A stretch of 64,000 bases of DNA from Nostoc sp. TCL240-02 (GCF_013343235.1 NZ_CP040094.1:4030501-4094500); one strand, 5' to 3'; counted from the stretch's first letter, positions 54,101 to 63,959 are shown. The notes: generated by a model from the sequence alone, not told the origin. Numbers and translations are program-made.

Positions 54101-56473
54101 ACTATAGAACCTTTACAAGATGGTGTTCAAAGTGGTTTAGATACAGGTGATATTGAGTATGTGGGGTACAATGGATTATTAGTTTGTTGGCATCCTTTTT
54201 GGGTTGGAGAAAACTTAGAAATTGTTGAACAAAGACTAGAACAATATATTAATTTAGCACACAAGATTAAGCAAGAGCATTTTACCATTTGTTTGCTTAT
54301 TTTAAAACAAATGGTAATCGAACTAGTTCAAGGGACTGATAATGAATCTTACTTAGAAGGTGATAGTTTTAATGAGTCCGTAATGCAGAGAATGGCAGGA
54401 AATATTACAGCTATCTTTTATAGTTATCTTGCCAAAAGCATTTTGAGTTATTTCTTTAAAGATTATAGCCAGTCTGTTAAAAATGCTCAATTAGCACAAC
54501 AGTATGAAGTTGCCGTTAGTGGGACTGTTTATCTATGTGAATATAAATTTTATTATTCTCTGGCATTGTTAGCCTTCTTTTTAAAGACTACTTCTCAAAC
54601 AGATACAAAAGCTGATATAGAGATAGTAGAACAAAATCAAAAACAATTAAAAGAATGGGCAGATCATGCACCTGTAAATAATCAGCACAAATACGATCTA
54701 GTAGAGGCAGAAAAAGCACGATTTTTAGGCCAAGTCTTAGTAGCAATGGAACACTACGATCGCGCGATTCAAGGGGCTCATAATTTTGGATATATTCATG
54801 AAGAGGCGCTAGCTTATGAATGTGCAGCAGAATTTTATCTCAGTCTAGGAAGAAATGAATTTGCCTCACTATACATGACAAAGGCACATTATGGTTATCG
54901 CCGTTGGGGAGCAAGTGCTAAATTTAAGGATCTGGAATCAAAATACCCAGAATTAATTGCTAAGGTTTCCGCTCACTCTCAAATAGGCTTTATAAGTAAT
55001 ACTATTACTACTTCTACTGCTAATGAAAAGTCAAGTGGTCTAGATTTTATTACAGTTATTAAAGCATCGCAAGCTTTATCAGAAGTAATTTTATTGGAAA
55101 GTTTGCTAGAAAAATTAATGACAATTGTAATTGAGAATGCTGGCGCTCAAACTGGTATTTTACTTCTAGAGAAAGGAGGAAAATTATTTATTGAGGCTCA
55201 AGCAGATGTAGACCAAGATGATTTAACTGTTGGTCAATCAATACCAGTCGAAAACAGTCATAAATTGCCTATATCTGTAATTAATTATGTCACAAGAACA
55301 AAAAAGGATGTGGTTTTATCTGATGCCAGTAATGAAGGTAGTTTTATGATAGACCCGTACATTATTGAGCATCGTATAAAATCTCTTATGTGTACTTGTA
55401 TTGTGAATCAAGGCAAAGTAATTGGGTTACTTTACTTAGAGAATAATTTAACAGTGGGAGCATTTACGTCAGATAGAATACAAGTATTAAAAATACTATT
55501 TTCGCAAGCAGCTATTTCCTTAGAAAATGCCCGACTCTACGCAAATTTAGAGGAGAAAATTGAGGAAAGAACGAGGGAGATAAATGATAAAAATGTGCGA
55601 TTAAATCAAACACTGCATGAATTAAAATTAGCTCAAGCTCAACTTATTCAAACAGAAAAAATGTCCAGTTTGGGTCAAATGATTGCTGGTATTGCTCATG
55701 AAATTAATAACCCTGTAAGCTTTATTCATGGCAATTTAGATCACATTAATAATTACACACAGGATTTACTTAGTTTAATTAATATTTATCAAAATATCTA
55801 CCCTAATGTAGCACCAGAGATTGAAGAGTTTTTAGAGAATATTGATGTTGATTTTATTAAAGAAGATATACCTAAAACTTTATCTTCGATGAAAATTGGC
55901 ACGCAACGCATTCGAGAAATTGTGCTGACATTGCGTAATTTTTCTCGGTTGGATGAGGCTGATATGAAACCTGTTAACATTCATCAGGGAATTGAGAGTA
56001 CGTTACTAATTTTGCAAAGCCGTCTTCAAGTCAAACCAGGTAAGCCTGCAATTGAGATTATCAAAAATTATAGTGAGTTGCCAAACGTGGAATGTTATGC
56101 TGGGCAACTCAATCAGGTATTTATGAATATTCTGAATAATGCGATTGATGCTTTAGAAAGGTCAAATAAGGAAACAACAGCAGAGGTAATTAAGAGTGAT
56201 TCTAGTGCGATCGCTATTCGTACCCAATTAGTCAATCCTGATTTAGTGGCTATTTTCATTAGGGATAATGGGGTTGGTATGAGTGATAGTGTTAGACAAA
56301 AAATATTTGATCCTTTTTTCACTACTAAACCTGTGGGACAAGGTACTGGTTTAGGATTATCAATCACTTATCAAATTGTAGTAGATAAACATCACGGGAC
56401 AATAGAGTGCATTTCAGCACCTGGACAGGGTGCAGAGTTTATTATTCAAATTCCCTGTCGGCAAAAGCGGTAA
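51137..56473 (+). CDS. Ser/Thr kinase - STAND ATPase - GAF - histidine kinase fusion
   Basis: A 1778-residue multi-domain signalling protein. Residues 1-265 are a Hanks kinase with HKDIKPQNIIV (Asp128) and GTLAYMSPEQ; the metal motif reads DFS instead of DFG. About 290-800 is an AAA/STAND ATPase (Walker A GYSGIGKS, Lys334; Walker B LVVFLDDLQWAD). About 800-1290 are helical TPR-like repeats, about 1320-1470 a GAF domain, then a coiled coil and histidine kinase IAHEINNPVSF (His1521) with ATPase motifs DNGVGM and GQGTGLGL. This arrangement is that of the HstK-like kinases of heterocyst-forming cyanobacteria. No receiver is fused, so a separate response regulator is needed. Same strand as the preceding flavoprotein gene. 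Confidence 0.92.
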   Translation: MITLSNYQIIELIDEGIKTAVYRARRNQDGQIVVIKLLKTEYPELRDIAAFKHEYELIKNLDISGVIQAHSLEKYNNGFAIVLENFDGISLYKTIQAEKIELRNFLNVGIQITQALGELHQNNIIHKDIKPQNIIVNLATCQVKIIDFSISSLLFQEKAKLNNPDLLEGTLAYMSPEQTGRMNRSVDYRTDFYSLGVTFYEMLTGQLPFSATDPMELVHCHIARQPIAVEQLNPQIPQVISAIIMKLLSKTAEGRYQSAFGIKADLETCLDQLEQTNSITNFSIGQRDHSSQLQIPEKLYGREAEIDILMNAFEKVNQGNKELILVAGYSGIGKSALVNEIHKPVIKNRGYFIAGKFEQFQRNIPYASLIQAFQELIQQLLTESEAQLSTWKEKLLEALVPNAQIIIDVIPELELIIGKQPEVPQLASAEAQNRFNLVFQKFINVFAQKEHPLVVFLDDLQWADLASLKLIQLLITDAEIQYLLLIGAYRDNEVDASHSLMLVLQEIEKNSSPVQIIYCQNLKITHICQLVSDTLKSSLENSKELAKLIFNKTAGNPFFINQLLKFIHKENLLLFDFLTGQWQWDIQHIQMLEITDNVVELMIGKIQKLKYTTQNILKIAACIGNRFNLKILSCINEKSHNDTALEIWEALQAGLIIPLSDNYKLPHLLDYVEIFVIDYKFLHDRVQQAAYALIPNEQKKEIHLNIGRLLLKNIDESLLEERIFDIVNQLNIGIELITSLEERYKIAKLNLISGQKAKDSAAYESAVKFLRQGLSLLAVDCWQNYYELTLSLHVETVEAEYLNTNFEQAEALFTSVISNSKTILDAVKVYEKKIQFYVAQNQMQEALDLDLQVLEMLGVSLSQTPPADLKVEELVNLPEMTDAHKLAAMRILMTAMPPAYLADPALLPLIAFTMVDLCVQYGNSSFAAYAYGFYGLILCGPLKEIESGYRFGKLSLQILDKFNAREIKSKVYALFNIFVRHWKEHIKATIEPLQDGVQSGLDTGDIEYVGYNGLLVCWHPFWVGENLEIVEQRLEQYINLAHKIKQEHFTICLLILKQMVIELVQGTDNESYLEGDSFNESVMQRMAGNITAIFYSYLAKSILSYFFKDYSQSVKNAQLAQQYEVAVSGTVYLCEYKFYYSLALLAFFLKTTSQTDTKADIEIVEQNQKQLKEWADHAPVNNQHKYDLVEAEKARFLGQVLVAMEHYDRAIQGAHNFGYIHEEALAYECAAEFYLSLGRNEFASLYMTKAHYGYRRWGASAKFKDLESKYPELIAKVSAHSQIGFISNTITTSTANEKSSGLDFITVIKASQALSEVILLESLLEKLMTIVIENAGAQTGILLLEKGGKLFIEAQADVDQDDLTVGQSIPVENSHKLPISVINYVTRTKKDVVLSDASNEGSFMIDPYIIEHRIKSLMCTCIVNQGKVIGLLYLENNLTVGAFTSDRIQVLKILFSQAAISLENARLYANLEEKIEERTREINDKNVRLNQTLHELKLAQAQLIQTEKMSSLGQMIAGIAHEINNPVSFIHGNLDHINNYTQDLLSLINIYQNIYPNVAPEIEEFLENIDVDFIKEDIPKTLSSMKIGTQRIREIVLTLRNFSRLDEADMKPVNIHQGIESTLLILQSRLQVKPGKPAIEIIKNYSELPNVECYAGQLNQVFMNILNNAIDALERSNKETTAEVIKSDSSAIAIRTQLVNPDLVAIFIRDNGVGMSDSVRQKIFDPFFTTKPVGQGTGLGLSITYQIVVDKHHGTIECISAPGQGAEFIIQIPCRQKR

Positions 56474-56548
56474 TTTAGCATCAGATATGTCATCAAAAAA
56501 TGCACCAATATTAAATCCCTTCCAGACGAAAACACATTGTTTAATTAA

Positions 56549-56567
56549 TGTGACTAACTTAGTCACA
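56549..56567. other. 19-bp near-perfect palindrome between convergent genes
   Basis: TGTGACTAA-C-TTAGTCACA. It lies between the ends of the giant kinase gene and hoxF, where a bidirectional stop signal might be expected, but no T-run follows on either strand. It could also be a protein-binding site. Confidence 0.55.
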
Positions 56568-56583
56568 CTCTCTAATATGAGCT

Positions 56584-58212
56584 TTAACTAATGGGTTTGT
56601 CGATCAAAGCCAAATACTCATCACGGAAATAACGTAAGGTACTAAATACCGAATTGGGTGCAGACTGACCAAGACCACACAAACTAGTATGCTTCACCAT
56701 GTCGCATAGTTCTTCCAACAATTCCAAATCAGCAAGAGATGCTTTACCTTCACTCATCTTTGTTAATAACCGATACAACTGCACCGTTCCCACCCGACAA
56801 GGAATGCACTTACCACACGATTCATCCATACAAAATTCCATGAAAAAGCGGGCGACATCCACCATATTGGTAGTTTCATCCATGACAATCATGCCGCCGG
56901 AACCCATCATCGAACCCAATCGAGTGAGTGATTCATAATCTACCGGACTATCAAAAGCTGTTGCTGGAATACACCCCCCGGAAGGGCCACCAGTTTGTAC
57001 TGCTTTTACCACACCACCATCTGGTACGCCACCGCCCATTGTTTCCACAATCTGCTTTAATGAAGTTCCCATCGGTACTTCTATCAAACCTGTGTTACGG
57101 ATTTTGCCTGCCAATGCAAAAACCTTTGTGCCTTTACTCTTTTCGGTGCCAATGCTGGCGAACCAGTCAGCACCTTTGCGAATAATGGGTGCAATATTAG
57201 CGTAGGTTTCAACGTTATTAATTAAAGTAGGATGACCCCATAAACCAGACTCAGCAGGGTAGGGCGGACGGGGATGAGGAGTGCCGCGTTTACCTTCAAT
57301 AGAAGCCATTAAAGCAGTTTCTTCACCACAAACATAAGCCCCAGCACCGATACGAATATCAATTTTAAAATCAAATCGAGAGTTGAAAATTTGAGTGCCC
57401 AAGATGCCAAGGCGTTGGGCTTGACGAATGGCAGTTTGCAGACGATTGATAGCAATGGGATATTCTGCCCGAATGTAGATATAGCCTTGATTTGCGCCTA
57501 CAGAATATGCTGCGATCGCCATTCCTTCCAAAACGCGATGAGGATCACTTTCTAAGACGCTACGATCCATAAATGCCCCCGGATCTCCCTCATCGGCGTT
57601 ACAAATTACGAATTTGCGATCGCTTTGTTCGCTACTTTTTGCTTTGGCAACTGTTGCCCATTTTAAACCTGTAGGATAACCAGCACCACCACGTCCCCGT
57701 AAACCACTGCGGGTAATCGCATCTACTACTTTGTTGGGTGTCATCTCCCGTAAGACATGGTAAAGCGCTTGATAACCTTTGGTGGCAATATAAGATTGAA
57801 TCCGTTCTGGGTCGATTTTGCCACTGTTTTCTAAAACAATCGGCATCTGAGACGTAAAAAATGGATGAGTTAAATCACCTTGTTGAACTGTTGTTTCTCC
57901 TCCATTGAGAGCAGTGATAATTGAGGAGGCATCACTAAGTGTAACTTTCTCATAAAGCGTATCTAGACTTTCTGGTTCGGTGTTTTTCCTAACCTGTACT
58001 AATGGGCCTTTACAGCACAAACGCATACAACCAACGCCACGAACTTCTACTGTTTCTGCCAAATTTTCTGCTATGACACCCTCTTCCAAAAGCTGTTTGA
58101 CGGCTTGTGAATTGGCAGATAGACAACCAGCTGCAACACAACAACGAATTTGCACAGGTTTCTCTAAAGCACGTTCTTTTTGGGAAATTTCAATTAATTC
58201 AGGTAGATCCAT
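56584..58212 (-). CDS. hoxF: NAD-binding diaphorase subunit HoxF
   Basis: A 542-residue NuoF-like flavoprotein with an extra N-terminal thioredoxin-like [2Fe-2S] domain, as in HoxF ([11 protein letters not shown], Cys in [12 protein letters not shown]). NAD and FMN sites are [26 protein letters not shown] and [13 protein letters not shown]. The 4Fe-4S cluster is held by [12 protein letters not shown] and a later Cys (TSLCGLGQ). It passes electrons between NAD(P)H and the [NiFe] hydrogenase through HoxU, or perhaps into NDH-1. It overlaps hoxE by 14 bp. hoxU, hoxY and hoxH are absent from the window, consistent with the split hox organisation known in Anabaena/Nostoc. Confidence 0.9.
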   Translation of the reverse strand: MDLPELIEISQKERALEKPVQIRCCVAAGCLSANSQAVKQLLEEGVIAENLAETVEVRGVGCMRLCCKGPLVQVRKNTEPESLDTLYEKVTLSDASSIITALNGGETTVQQGDLTHPFFTSQMPIVLENSGKIDPERIQSYIATKGYQALYHVLREMTPNKVVDAITRSGLRGRGGAGYPTGLKWATVAKAKSSEQSDRKFVICNADEGDPGAFMDRSVLESDPHRVLEGMAIAAYSVGANQGYIYIRAEYPIAINRLQTAIRQAQRLGILGTQIFNSRFDFKIDIRIGAGAYVCGEETALMASIEGKRGTPHPRPPYPAESGLWGHPTLINNVETYANIAPIIRKGADWFASIGTEKSKGTKVFALAGKIRNTGLIEVPMGTSLKQIVETMGGGVPDGGVVKAVQTGGPSGGCIPATAFDSPVDYESLTRLGSMMGSGGMIVMDETTNMVDVARFFMEFCMDESCGKCIPCRVGTVQLYRLLTKMSEGKASLADLELLEELCDMVKHTSLCGLGQSAPNSVFSTLRYFRDEYLALIDKPIS

Positions 58213-58732
58213 CTTGCAACCATCCTTTGATGCGCTTAAGGACTGATTCAGCAGTTTGATTGCCTAAAACAGTACCATCAAAAACTACAGCAGGCGCAAT
58301 TCCACAAGCACCCAGACATCTTGCTGTTAACAGTGAAATTTGACCATCTGCTGAGGTTTCACCAGCGTGAATGTGAGTAGACTTTTCTACGTTTGCCAGG
58401 ATAGCTAGAGCGCCTTTGACGTAACAAGCTGTACCCGTACACACCACACAGGTATGCACGCCACTAGGTGCAAGTGAAAACAAATGGTAGAACGTGGCAA
58501 CACCATAAACTCGACTAGGTGGCAGTTTGAGACTATGAGCAATGTAAATTAATATATCGTTTTCTAAATAGCCAAAAAGTTCCTGCGCTTTATGCAATAT
58601 TTCAATGAGTGCATTCTGTTCATACTGGTAGCGTTTGATAGTTGCTTCCAGCATTTTAAAGCGCTTATCACCGTGAGTTAGAGAAGATATCTTTGTTATG
58701 TTGTTACTTTTAACACCAGATATTGAATTCAT
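58199..58732 (-). CDS. hoxE: Diaphorase [2Fe-2S] subunit HoxE
   Basis: A NuoE-like protein of 177 residues from ATG 58732. The [2Fe-2S] ligands are the two cysteines of [12 protein letters not shown] and two in [11 protein letters not shown]. The N-terminal helical part ([22 protein letters not shown]) is typical of the family. It joins HoxF in the diaphorase part of the bidirectional hydrogenase. Start choice: GGAGAGG lies about 8 bases before 58732; the frame runs open to a TTG at 58795, which lacks a ribosome site. The 14-bp overlap with hoxF implies translational coupling. Confidence 0.9.
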   Translation of the reverse strand: MNSISGVKSNNITKISSLTHGDKRFKMLEATIKRYQYEQNALIEILHKAQELFGYLENDILIYIAHSLKLPPSRVYGVATFYHLFSLAPSGVHTCVVCTGTACYVKGALAILANVEKSTHIHAGETSADGQISLLTARCLGACGIAPAVVFDGTVLGNQTAESVLKRIKGWLQDGST

Positions 58733-59121
58733 CGTTTGAGCCTCTCCTTTTTTCAGGATATTATGAGTCTCACAATTTTGATGATAGGAAAACAACTTGA
58801 GGAACTTGTGAGGAGAGTAAGTAAATTTTTGGCGTTGCTGGATAAGGATATGATTTAACCAGGCTCCAGGCGCAGAGATCCAGAGAAAAGACTTATAATT
58901 TAGAGAATAATGCCTAATTTTCGCCGCGTTATCAATGCTATAAGTTTATATCCTCACAACTTCCACAGATTTTTGGCTTAACCTCAATATATAGACAAAA
59001 CAGGGTTTAAACGCCGAGGCAGAAGAAATCCTAATCTTCCGCCTCTTACTTTCTGCCACGCCACCTGCTACAAAAGATAGAACGTAGTCAGTGGTTCCTC
59101 TACTTTTATTGTTGAGGTGTG
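58733..59121. other. 389-bp divergent region between hoxE and pfkA
   Basis: Promoter region for both directions. No operator (LexA- or AbrB-type, known for hox genes in other cyanobacteria) could be identified by eye. No repeats of note. Confidence 0.4.
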
Positions 59122-60210
59122 ATGACTATGCAAAAACGACTTGGCATTCTTACCAGTGGTGGCGACTGTCCCGGACTTAATGCTGTGATTCGGGCAGTTG
59201 TTAGCCACGCCACCCTCACTTATAACTGGCAGATAGTGGGTATTCCTTATGCAACTAGAGGGCTTTTAGAGAGAAAGGCAATTCCTCTGAGGATACATGG
59301 TCTAGACCTACGTGGGATTGACCCCTTGCTGAATATGGGAGGTACAATTTTGGGTAGCATCAACAAAGGTGATACTTTAGCTCATATTGACGAGATTGTT
59401 GCAGGCTATCATGCTTTAGAACTAGATGCCTTAATTGGTATTGGTGGAGATGGCAGTTTAGCAATTCTCAACCAACTACAAAGCCAGGGAAACTGGCAGT
59501 TTATCGCCATTCCGAAAACAATTGATAATGATGTCGGCAAGACAGAAAGAGTAGTTGGGTTTGATACGGCGGTTAATACGATTGTTGATGCTTTGAATCG
59601 TTTGACATTTACAGCGGCCAGCCACGATCGCGTCATGATTGTTGAAGTTATGGGACGCAAAGCAGGTCACTTAGCACTACACTCCGGCATTGCAGGTGGT
59701 GCAGATGTGATTTTGATTCCCGAAATTCCCTATACAATAAAAGGTGTGTGCGAACATTTAGCAGAATTACGCGATCGCTGGGGACGTAGATTTGCAATTA
59801 TCGTTGTGGCAGAAGGCGCTCAAATAGCAGCCGATTCATCTAGCCCTCCATCCTGCGAAAAGCCATCCTGTGGTATGGGTCAATATATTGCCGATGAACT
59901 TCGCTGTTGCAGTAACCATCAAATTGACATTCGGGTTTCCGTTTTAGGACACATCCAGCGAGGTGGTATTCCCTCAGCTTTAGACCGTTTGTTAGCAACC
60001 GCTTTTGGCAAAGCTGCGGTAGATTTATTAGCTGATGGACAATCTGCACAGATGGTAGCTTGGCAAAATGGACAAGTTGTAGCAGTTCCTTTAGAAGCAG
60101 TCTTGGCTTGTAGTCCATGTTTTGTAGATGCCAATAATTTCTTAGTGCAAACTGCGCGATCGCTCAGTACCTATATGGGAGATGTTTCTCCGACAATAAC
60201 CACAATTTAA
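59122..60210 (+). CDS. pfkA: 6-phosphofructokinase
   Basis: A PfkA of about 362 residues. GILTSGGDCPGLNAVIR binds the nucleotide, GIGGDGSLAIL carries the Gly typical of nucleoside-triphosphate users, and PKTIDNDV holds the catalytic Asp plus a Lys next to it. VEVMGRKAGHLAL, LIPEIPY and VLGHIQRGG complete the fructose-6-phosphate site. The GGDG plus PKT combination is neither the pure ATP (E. coli) nor the pyrophosphate (GGDD) pattern, so donor preference should be tested. The extra insertion with SSSPPSCEKPSCGMG (about residues 235-250) is unusual, Cys-containing and may be a redox site. GAGG (59114-59117) precedes alternative starts GTG 59119, ATG 59122 and ATG 59128. Confidence 0.93.
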   Translation: MTMQKRLGILTSGGDCPGLNAVIRAVVSHATLTYNWQIVGIPYATRGLLERKAIPLRIHGLDLRGIDPLLNMGGTILGSINKGDTLAHIDEIVAGYHALELDALIGIGGDGSLAILNQLQSQGNWQFIAIPKTIDNDVGKTERVVGFDTAVNTIVDALNRLTFTAASHDRVMIVEVMGRKAGHLALHSGIAGGADVILIPEIPYTIKGVCEHLAELRDRWGRRFAIIVVAEGAQIAADSSSPPSCEKPSCGMGQYIADELRCCSNHQIDIRVSVLGHIQRGGIPSALDRLLATAFGKAAVDLLADGQSAQMVAWQNGQVVAVPLEAVLACSPCFVDANNFLVQTARSLSTYMGDVSPTITTI

Positions 60211-60288
60211 TAACTCTTGGTTTGCCCATTTTTTAATGAGTTAGGAAAAATAGGCATAAAATAGGGAGCGATATCTTCCCATTAAATC

Positions 60289-60640
60289 ATGTCCAAGCCT
60301 GGGCTTCTAAAAGGTTAGAGACGTTGAAAACATTTTTTGGAGAAGAGTTACGTGGACTCGACCTTACAGATGACCGTCTAGAAGCTCTATTACGTTACCT
60401 CGAATGCGATCGCAACTGGTACTCATTTGAGTCAATCCTAAACGAGAAACTGCACGTCCCACTGCTGAACTGCTTCTTGCTGTATTTAAGGAAATTACCC
60501 TGCTATTGATTGAGATTAAAAATGAAGTTTACGCCCATTTGACTACTCTTTCTCCGTTACAACAGCGTATTCTTGTTTTGCTTGGGTTTCCGACTACTAT
60601 TTACACCCAACTTGGTGGTCAATCTTTTATCCCTGAGTAG
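60289..60640 (+). pseudogene. Frameshifted small gene of unknown family
   Basis: From ATG 60289 the frame reads MSKPGLLKG, then a stop. Adding one T at GGTTAG (about 60315) continues ETLKTFFGEELRGLDLTDD through ESILNEK. Adding one A at GAAAC (about 60448) continues TARPTAELLLAVFKEI to QLGGQSFIPE and TAG 60640. The repaired protein is about 116 residues, mostly helical. Two single-base losses in homopolymer runs disrupt it. I do not recognise the family; a transposon-associated origin is possible but unproven. One 61-codon segment alone would look like a gene but is only its middle part. Confidence 0.65.
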
Positions 60641-60650
60641 CCTTTTTTCT

Positions 60651-60681
60651 AACTCCCGAAAAAATGGGCGAACCGGGAGTT
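60651..60681. terminator. Hairpin after the frameshifted gene
   Basis: AACTCCCG (60651-60658) and CGGGAGTT (60674-60681) pair over a 15-base loop, 10 bp after the stop of the decayed gene. There is no T-run after it, so the function is uncertain. Confidence 0.5.
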
Positions 60682-60817
60682 ATCATTTGTAATTTGGATC
60701 TTTGCCAAGCAAAACCCAACTCTCTAGGCGATGTCTAGGACGAGCTACGCCTACCTAGTTTTGGAACAAATCAGCGATCGCTATCGCTATATTCATCTCA
60801 AGTCAGGCAATCACTAC

Positions 60818-61069
60818 AGACTTGTGTTCTGAACCAACGGGCTTGTGTTCTGAACCAACGGGCTTGTGTTCTGAACCAACAGGCTTGTGTTCTGAACCAA
60901 CAGGCTTGTGTTTTGAACCAACAGGCTTGTGTTCTGAACCAACGGGCTTGTGTTCTGAACCAACGGGCTTATGTTCTGAACCAACGGGCTTGTGTTCTGA
61001 ACCAACGGGCTTATGTTCTGAACCAACAGACTTGTGTTCTGAACCAACGGGCTTGTGTTCTAAACCAGC
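60818..61069. repeat. 21-bp tandem array, 12 units (second array)
   Basis: Twelve 21-bp units, first base 60818, consensus GGGCTTGTGTTCTGAACCAA plus C. Variation is confined to a few A/G and C/T positions; the last unit is degenerate. Each unit contains the palindrome GTTCTGAAC. The frames through it on both strands (CSEPTGL or SPLVQNT repeats) are by-products of the 21-bp period. No spacers, so it is not CRISPR. Confidence 0.92.
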
Positions 61070-61172
61070 CGATTATTTTGGTAAAGCCTAGGGGACGATA
61101 ATTCTCAATCACAATGAATGCATAAGCGTAGCCCATCCCAGACATCGCCTCTTCATCAACTATGCCCAAAAC

Positions 61173-63959
61173 TCAGTAGCTAGAATAGTCAGCAGTTGAG
61201 AGGGATTTTTTGACTTCAATTTCGGCTTTGACTACAGTAGGATCATCTGTCCGTTCGATATCAAAACCCAGTTTCTCACAAACTTTTTGCATACCGTAAT
61301 TATCAACCAAGATATCAGCAGTAATTTTATTTAGTTGCTCATCTCGACTGACTTGCAGTAACCTTTGTAGTAACTCGGTTCCTATACCTTGGCACTGAGA
61401 GCGATCGCACACCACAATAGCAAATTCTGCCTCATTCGTACCATGTATTTTACTTAACCGCCCGACTGCTAAGATTTCCCGTGTCTGCGTTTCGGGGTTT
61501 TGATATTCCACAACTAGGGCTACTTCGCGATCGTAATCAATAAAACAGATGCGTGTCAGTCGTTCATGGGCTACTCTGGATTGGAGCTTAATTAAGTGAA
61601 AATAACGAAAATAAACGCTTTCCTCTGAGAGTGTCTTGTGAAATTGCACCATCAACGGTTCATCTTCTGGACGGATGGGACGAATAATAACCGGAGTGCC
61701 ATCTTTCATTGTCCATTGGCTGATATATTTTGTAGGATAGGGTCGAATTGCTAACTTTGGTAGTTCGTTTTGTTTAACATTCGGTTCGTGCAGGATAATC
61801 CGCGCATCGAGGGCAATTAATTGTTCAGATGAAGCCAGCAACGGGTTAATATCGATTTCCTTAATCCAACGTTGTTCGATAACTAATTGACTAAATACCA
61901 CCATTAATTGTTCAAGGGCAGCCATATCAACACTTTTGCGTCCCCGGACTCCTTTAAGCGCTTTGTAAATCTGCGTTTGCTCCATCATCCGCCGCGCTAA
62001 AGTGGTATTTAGGGGTGGAAGTGCGATCGCGCGATCGTGAAAAATCTCAACTAGTTGTCCTCCTGTGCCAAAAAGCAACACCGGGCCAAACTGTGCATCA
62101 ATACTACTGCCGATAATCAGTTCATAACCAGCCATCTTTACCATCGGCTGCACGGTTACACCTAAAAAATGCTCAACACCTACTTTTTCATTCACTGATT
62201 TTGCAATAGTGTTGTAAGCGTGTCGTACAGCTTCAGCATCTCTTAGATTTAACTGCACACCGCCAACATCGGTTTTATGAGTAATTGTGTGGGAAAACAC
62301 CTTTAAAACAACTGGATAACCAATTTTTTCAGCACATTGAACTGCTTCATCCTCGCTTTTAGAAACGCAAGTTGCAACCACCGGAATCCCATAAGCAGCT
62401 AAAATTTGCTTCGATTCAAACTCTGTAAGAATATTTCGCTTTGCTTGACGTGCTGATTGGATAATTTTTTCCACACAGTTACGGTCTGGTATCCCTGAAG
62501 CAGAATCAAGTGCAGGCATTATGGGAGTTTCGTAGATACCACGCAGGTTATAACTAGACTGCCACATATAACTAAATATTCGAGCAGCAGTATCAGGATA
62601 AGGATATGTGGGAATATGGTTGCGATTGAGAATCATCTCACCTGCTGCAATATCTGCTCCTCCCATCCAACTAGCAAGGATGGGTTTAGCAGCTATCTGT
62701 GCATAAGGTTTCAATTGCTCGGCTGTTTGGGTGGGGTCTGTCATAGCTTGAGGTGTGAGAATCACCAATAAGCCGTCACTACTAAGGTCTTTAGCAGCAA
62801 TTTCTAAGGCTTTGGTATATCGCTGTGGGTCAGCGTCGCCCAGAATATCAATCGGGTTGCCATGACTCCAATGTGCTGGTAAGAGTTGATTAAGGGATGC
62901 GCTAGTTTCTTCAGAAATTGGTGCAACTTCTCCACCCGCAGCAATCAAAGCATCAGTCGCCAGGACTCCAGGGCCACCTGCGTTAGTTAAAATTGTCAGC
63001 CGTGGCCCTTGGGGACGGGGTTGTTTTGCCAGTACCTCTGCCATATCGAACAAATCAGAGATGCTGTTGACGCGCAACACTCCACAACGCCGGAAAGCTG
63101 CATCCAGAACTTCATCACTTCCTGTCAGTGCGCCAGTATGGGAAGCAGCAGCTAAAGCAGCAGCTTCAGTGCGACCTGCTTTTATGACAATAATCGGTTT
63201 AGTTAAAGCAACTTCCCGCGCTGCTGACAAAAACGATCGCGCATTTCCAATTGATTCCATATAAATGACAATACTTTTGGTGTGCGGGTCATCACCCAAG
63301 TAGTAAATCAAATCTCCCCAACCCACATCCAGCATTGAGCCAAGAGAAACAAAGGCGCTAAAACCAACGTTTTCCCGAAAACTCCAATCAAGGATAGCCG
63401 TACAAAGCGCTCCACTTTGACTAATGAAGCCGACATTCCCAGGACGCGCCATTGTGCTGGCAAAAGTTGCATTTAAACCTGTGCGTGGACTCATTACACC
63501 CAAGCAATTAGGGCCAATAATCCGCATTTTGCCACGATGCGCTTGCTCAAGTATTTGCTGTTCTAAGGCTACACCCTCAGCACCAGCTTCTTTAAAACCA
63601 GCACTAAGGATAATTGCACCTTTCACACCTGCATCCACGCACTCAGCAATAATACCTGGAACTGTTGTTGCAGGGGTGGCAATCACTGCCAAATCAACTA
63701 ATTCTGAGACATCAAAGATAGTCGGGTATGCTTTGATTCCCAGAATGCTGTGCCGTTTGGGATTAACAGGGAAAACAGTTCCACCAAAAGGATTGCCGAT
63801 CAAATTCCATAGTAGGGTGCGTCCAACACTACCAGCTTTTTCGCTAGCACCAATTACAGCAACACTTTTTGGGGTAAAAATAGTATCAAGGGGGTTAGCT
63901 TTTTCAGTTCGCAAAATATCATAGGCGCGTTCAACAGATGACTGGATAGGCTTTTGCAT
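61173..63959 (-). CDS. ADP-forming acyl-CoA synthetase fused to GNAT acetyltransferase
   Basis: A 928-residue fusion. CoA-binding domain (about 25-160: [24 protein letters not shown]), succinyl-CoA-ligase-like flavodoxin fold (about 170-460, with [12 protein letters not shown] and the phospho-His region [14 protein letters not shown]), and ATP-grasp domain (about 500-715: [29 protein letters not shown]). Then a GNAT domain (about 745-905: [19 protein letters not shown]) that binds acetyl-CoA. The first part is like archaeal acetyl-CoA synthetase (ADP-forming). The whole matches Pat/PatZ-type protein lysine acetyltransferases, in which the synthetase half is often inactive. Here the His-containing motif is kept, so activity is possible. 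Alone on the minus strand near the window end. Confidence 0.9.
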   Translation of the reverse strand: MQKPIQSSVERAYDILRTEKANPLDTIFTPKSVAVIGASEKAGSVGRTLLWNLIGNPFGGTVFPVNPKRHSILGIKAYPTIFDVSELVDLAVIATPATTVPGIIAECVDAGVKGAIILSAGFKEAGAEGVALEQQILEQAHRGKMRIIGPNCLGVMSPRTGLNATFASTMARPGNVGFISQSGALCTAILDWSFRENVGFSAFVSLGSMLDVGWGDLIYYLGDDPHTKSIVIYMESIGNARSFLSAAREVALTKPIIVIKAGRTEAAALAAASHTGALTGSDEVLDAAFRRCGVLRVNSISDLFDMAEVLAKQPRPQGPRLTILTNAGGPGVLATDALIAAGGEVAPISEETSASLNQLLPAHWSHGNPIDILGDADPQRYTKALEIAAKDLSSDGLLVILTPQAMTDPTQTAEQLKPYAQIAAKPILASWMGGADIAAGEMILNRNHIPTYPYPDTAARIFSYMWQSSYNLRGIYETPIMPALDSASGIPDRNCVEKIIQSARQAKRNILTEFESKQILAAYGIPVVATCVSKSEDEAVQCAEKIGYPVVLKVFSHTITHKTDVGGVQLNLRDAEAVRHAYNTIAKSVNEKVGVEHFLGVTVQPMVKMAGYELIIGSSIDAQFGPVLLFGTGGQLVEIFHDRAIALPPLNTTLARRMMEQTQIYKALKGVRGRKSVDMAALEQLMVVFSQLVIEQRWIKEIDINPLLASSEQLIALDARIILHEPNVKQNELPKLAIRPYPTKYISQWTMKDGTPVIIRPIRPEDEPLMVQFHKTLSEESVYFRYFHLIKLQSRVAHERLTRICFIDYDREVALVVEYQNPETQTREILAVGRLSKIHGTNEAEFAIVVCDRSQCQGIGTELLQRLLQVSRDEQLNKITADILVDNYGMQKVCEKLGFDIERTDDPTVVKAEIEVKKSLSTADYSSY

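Noticed and set aside
60814..61101. Frames with CSEPTGL or SPLVQNT repeats over the second 21-bp array
   Set aside because: Same reason: by-products of a tandem DNA repeat, not a protein gene.
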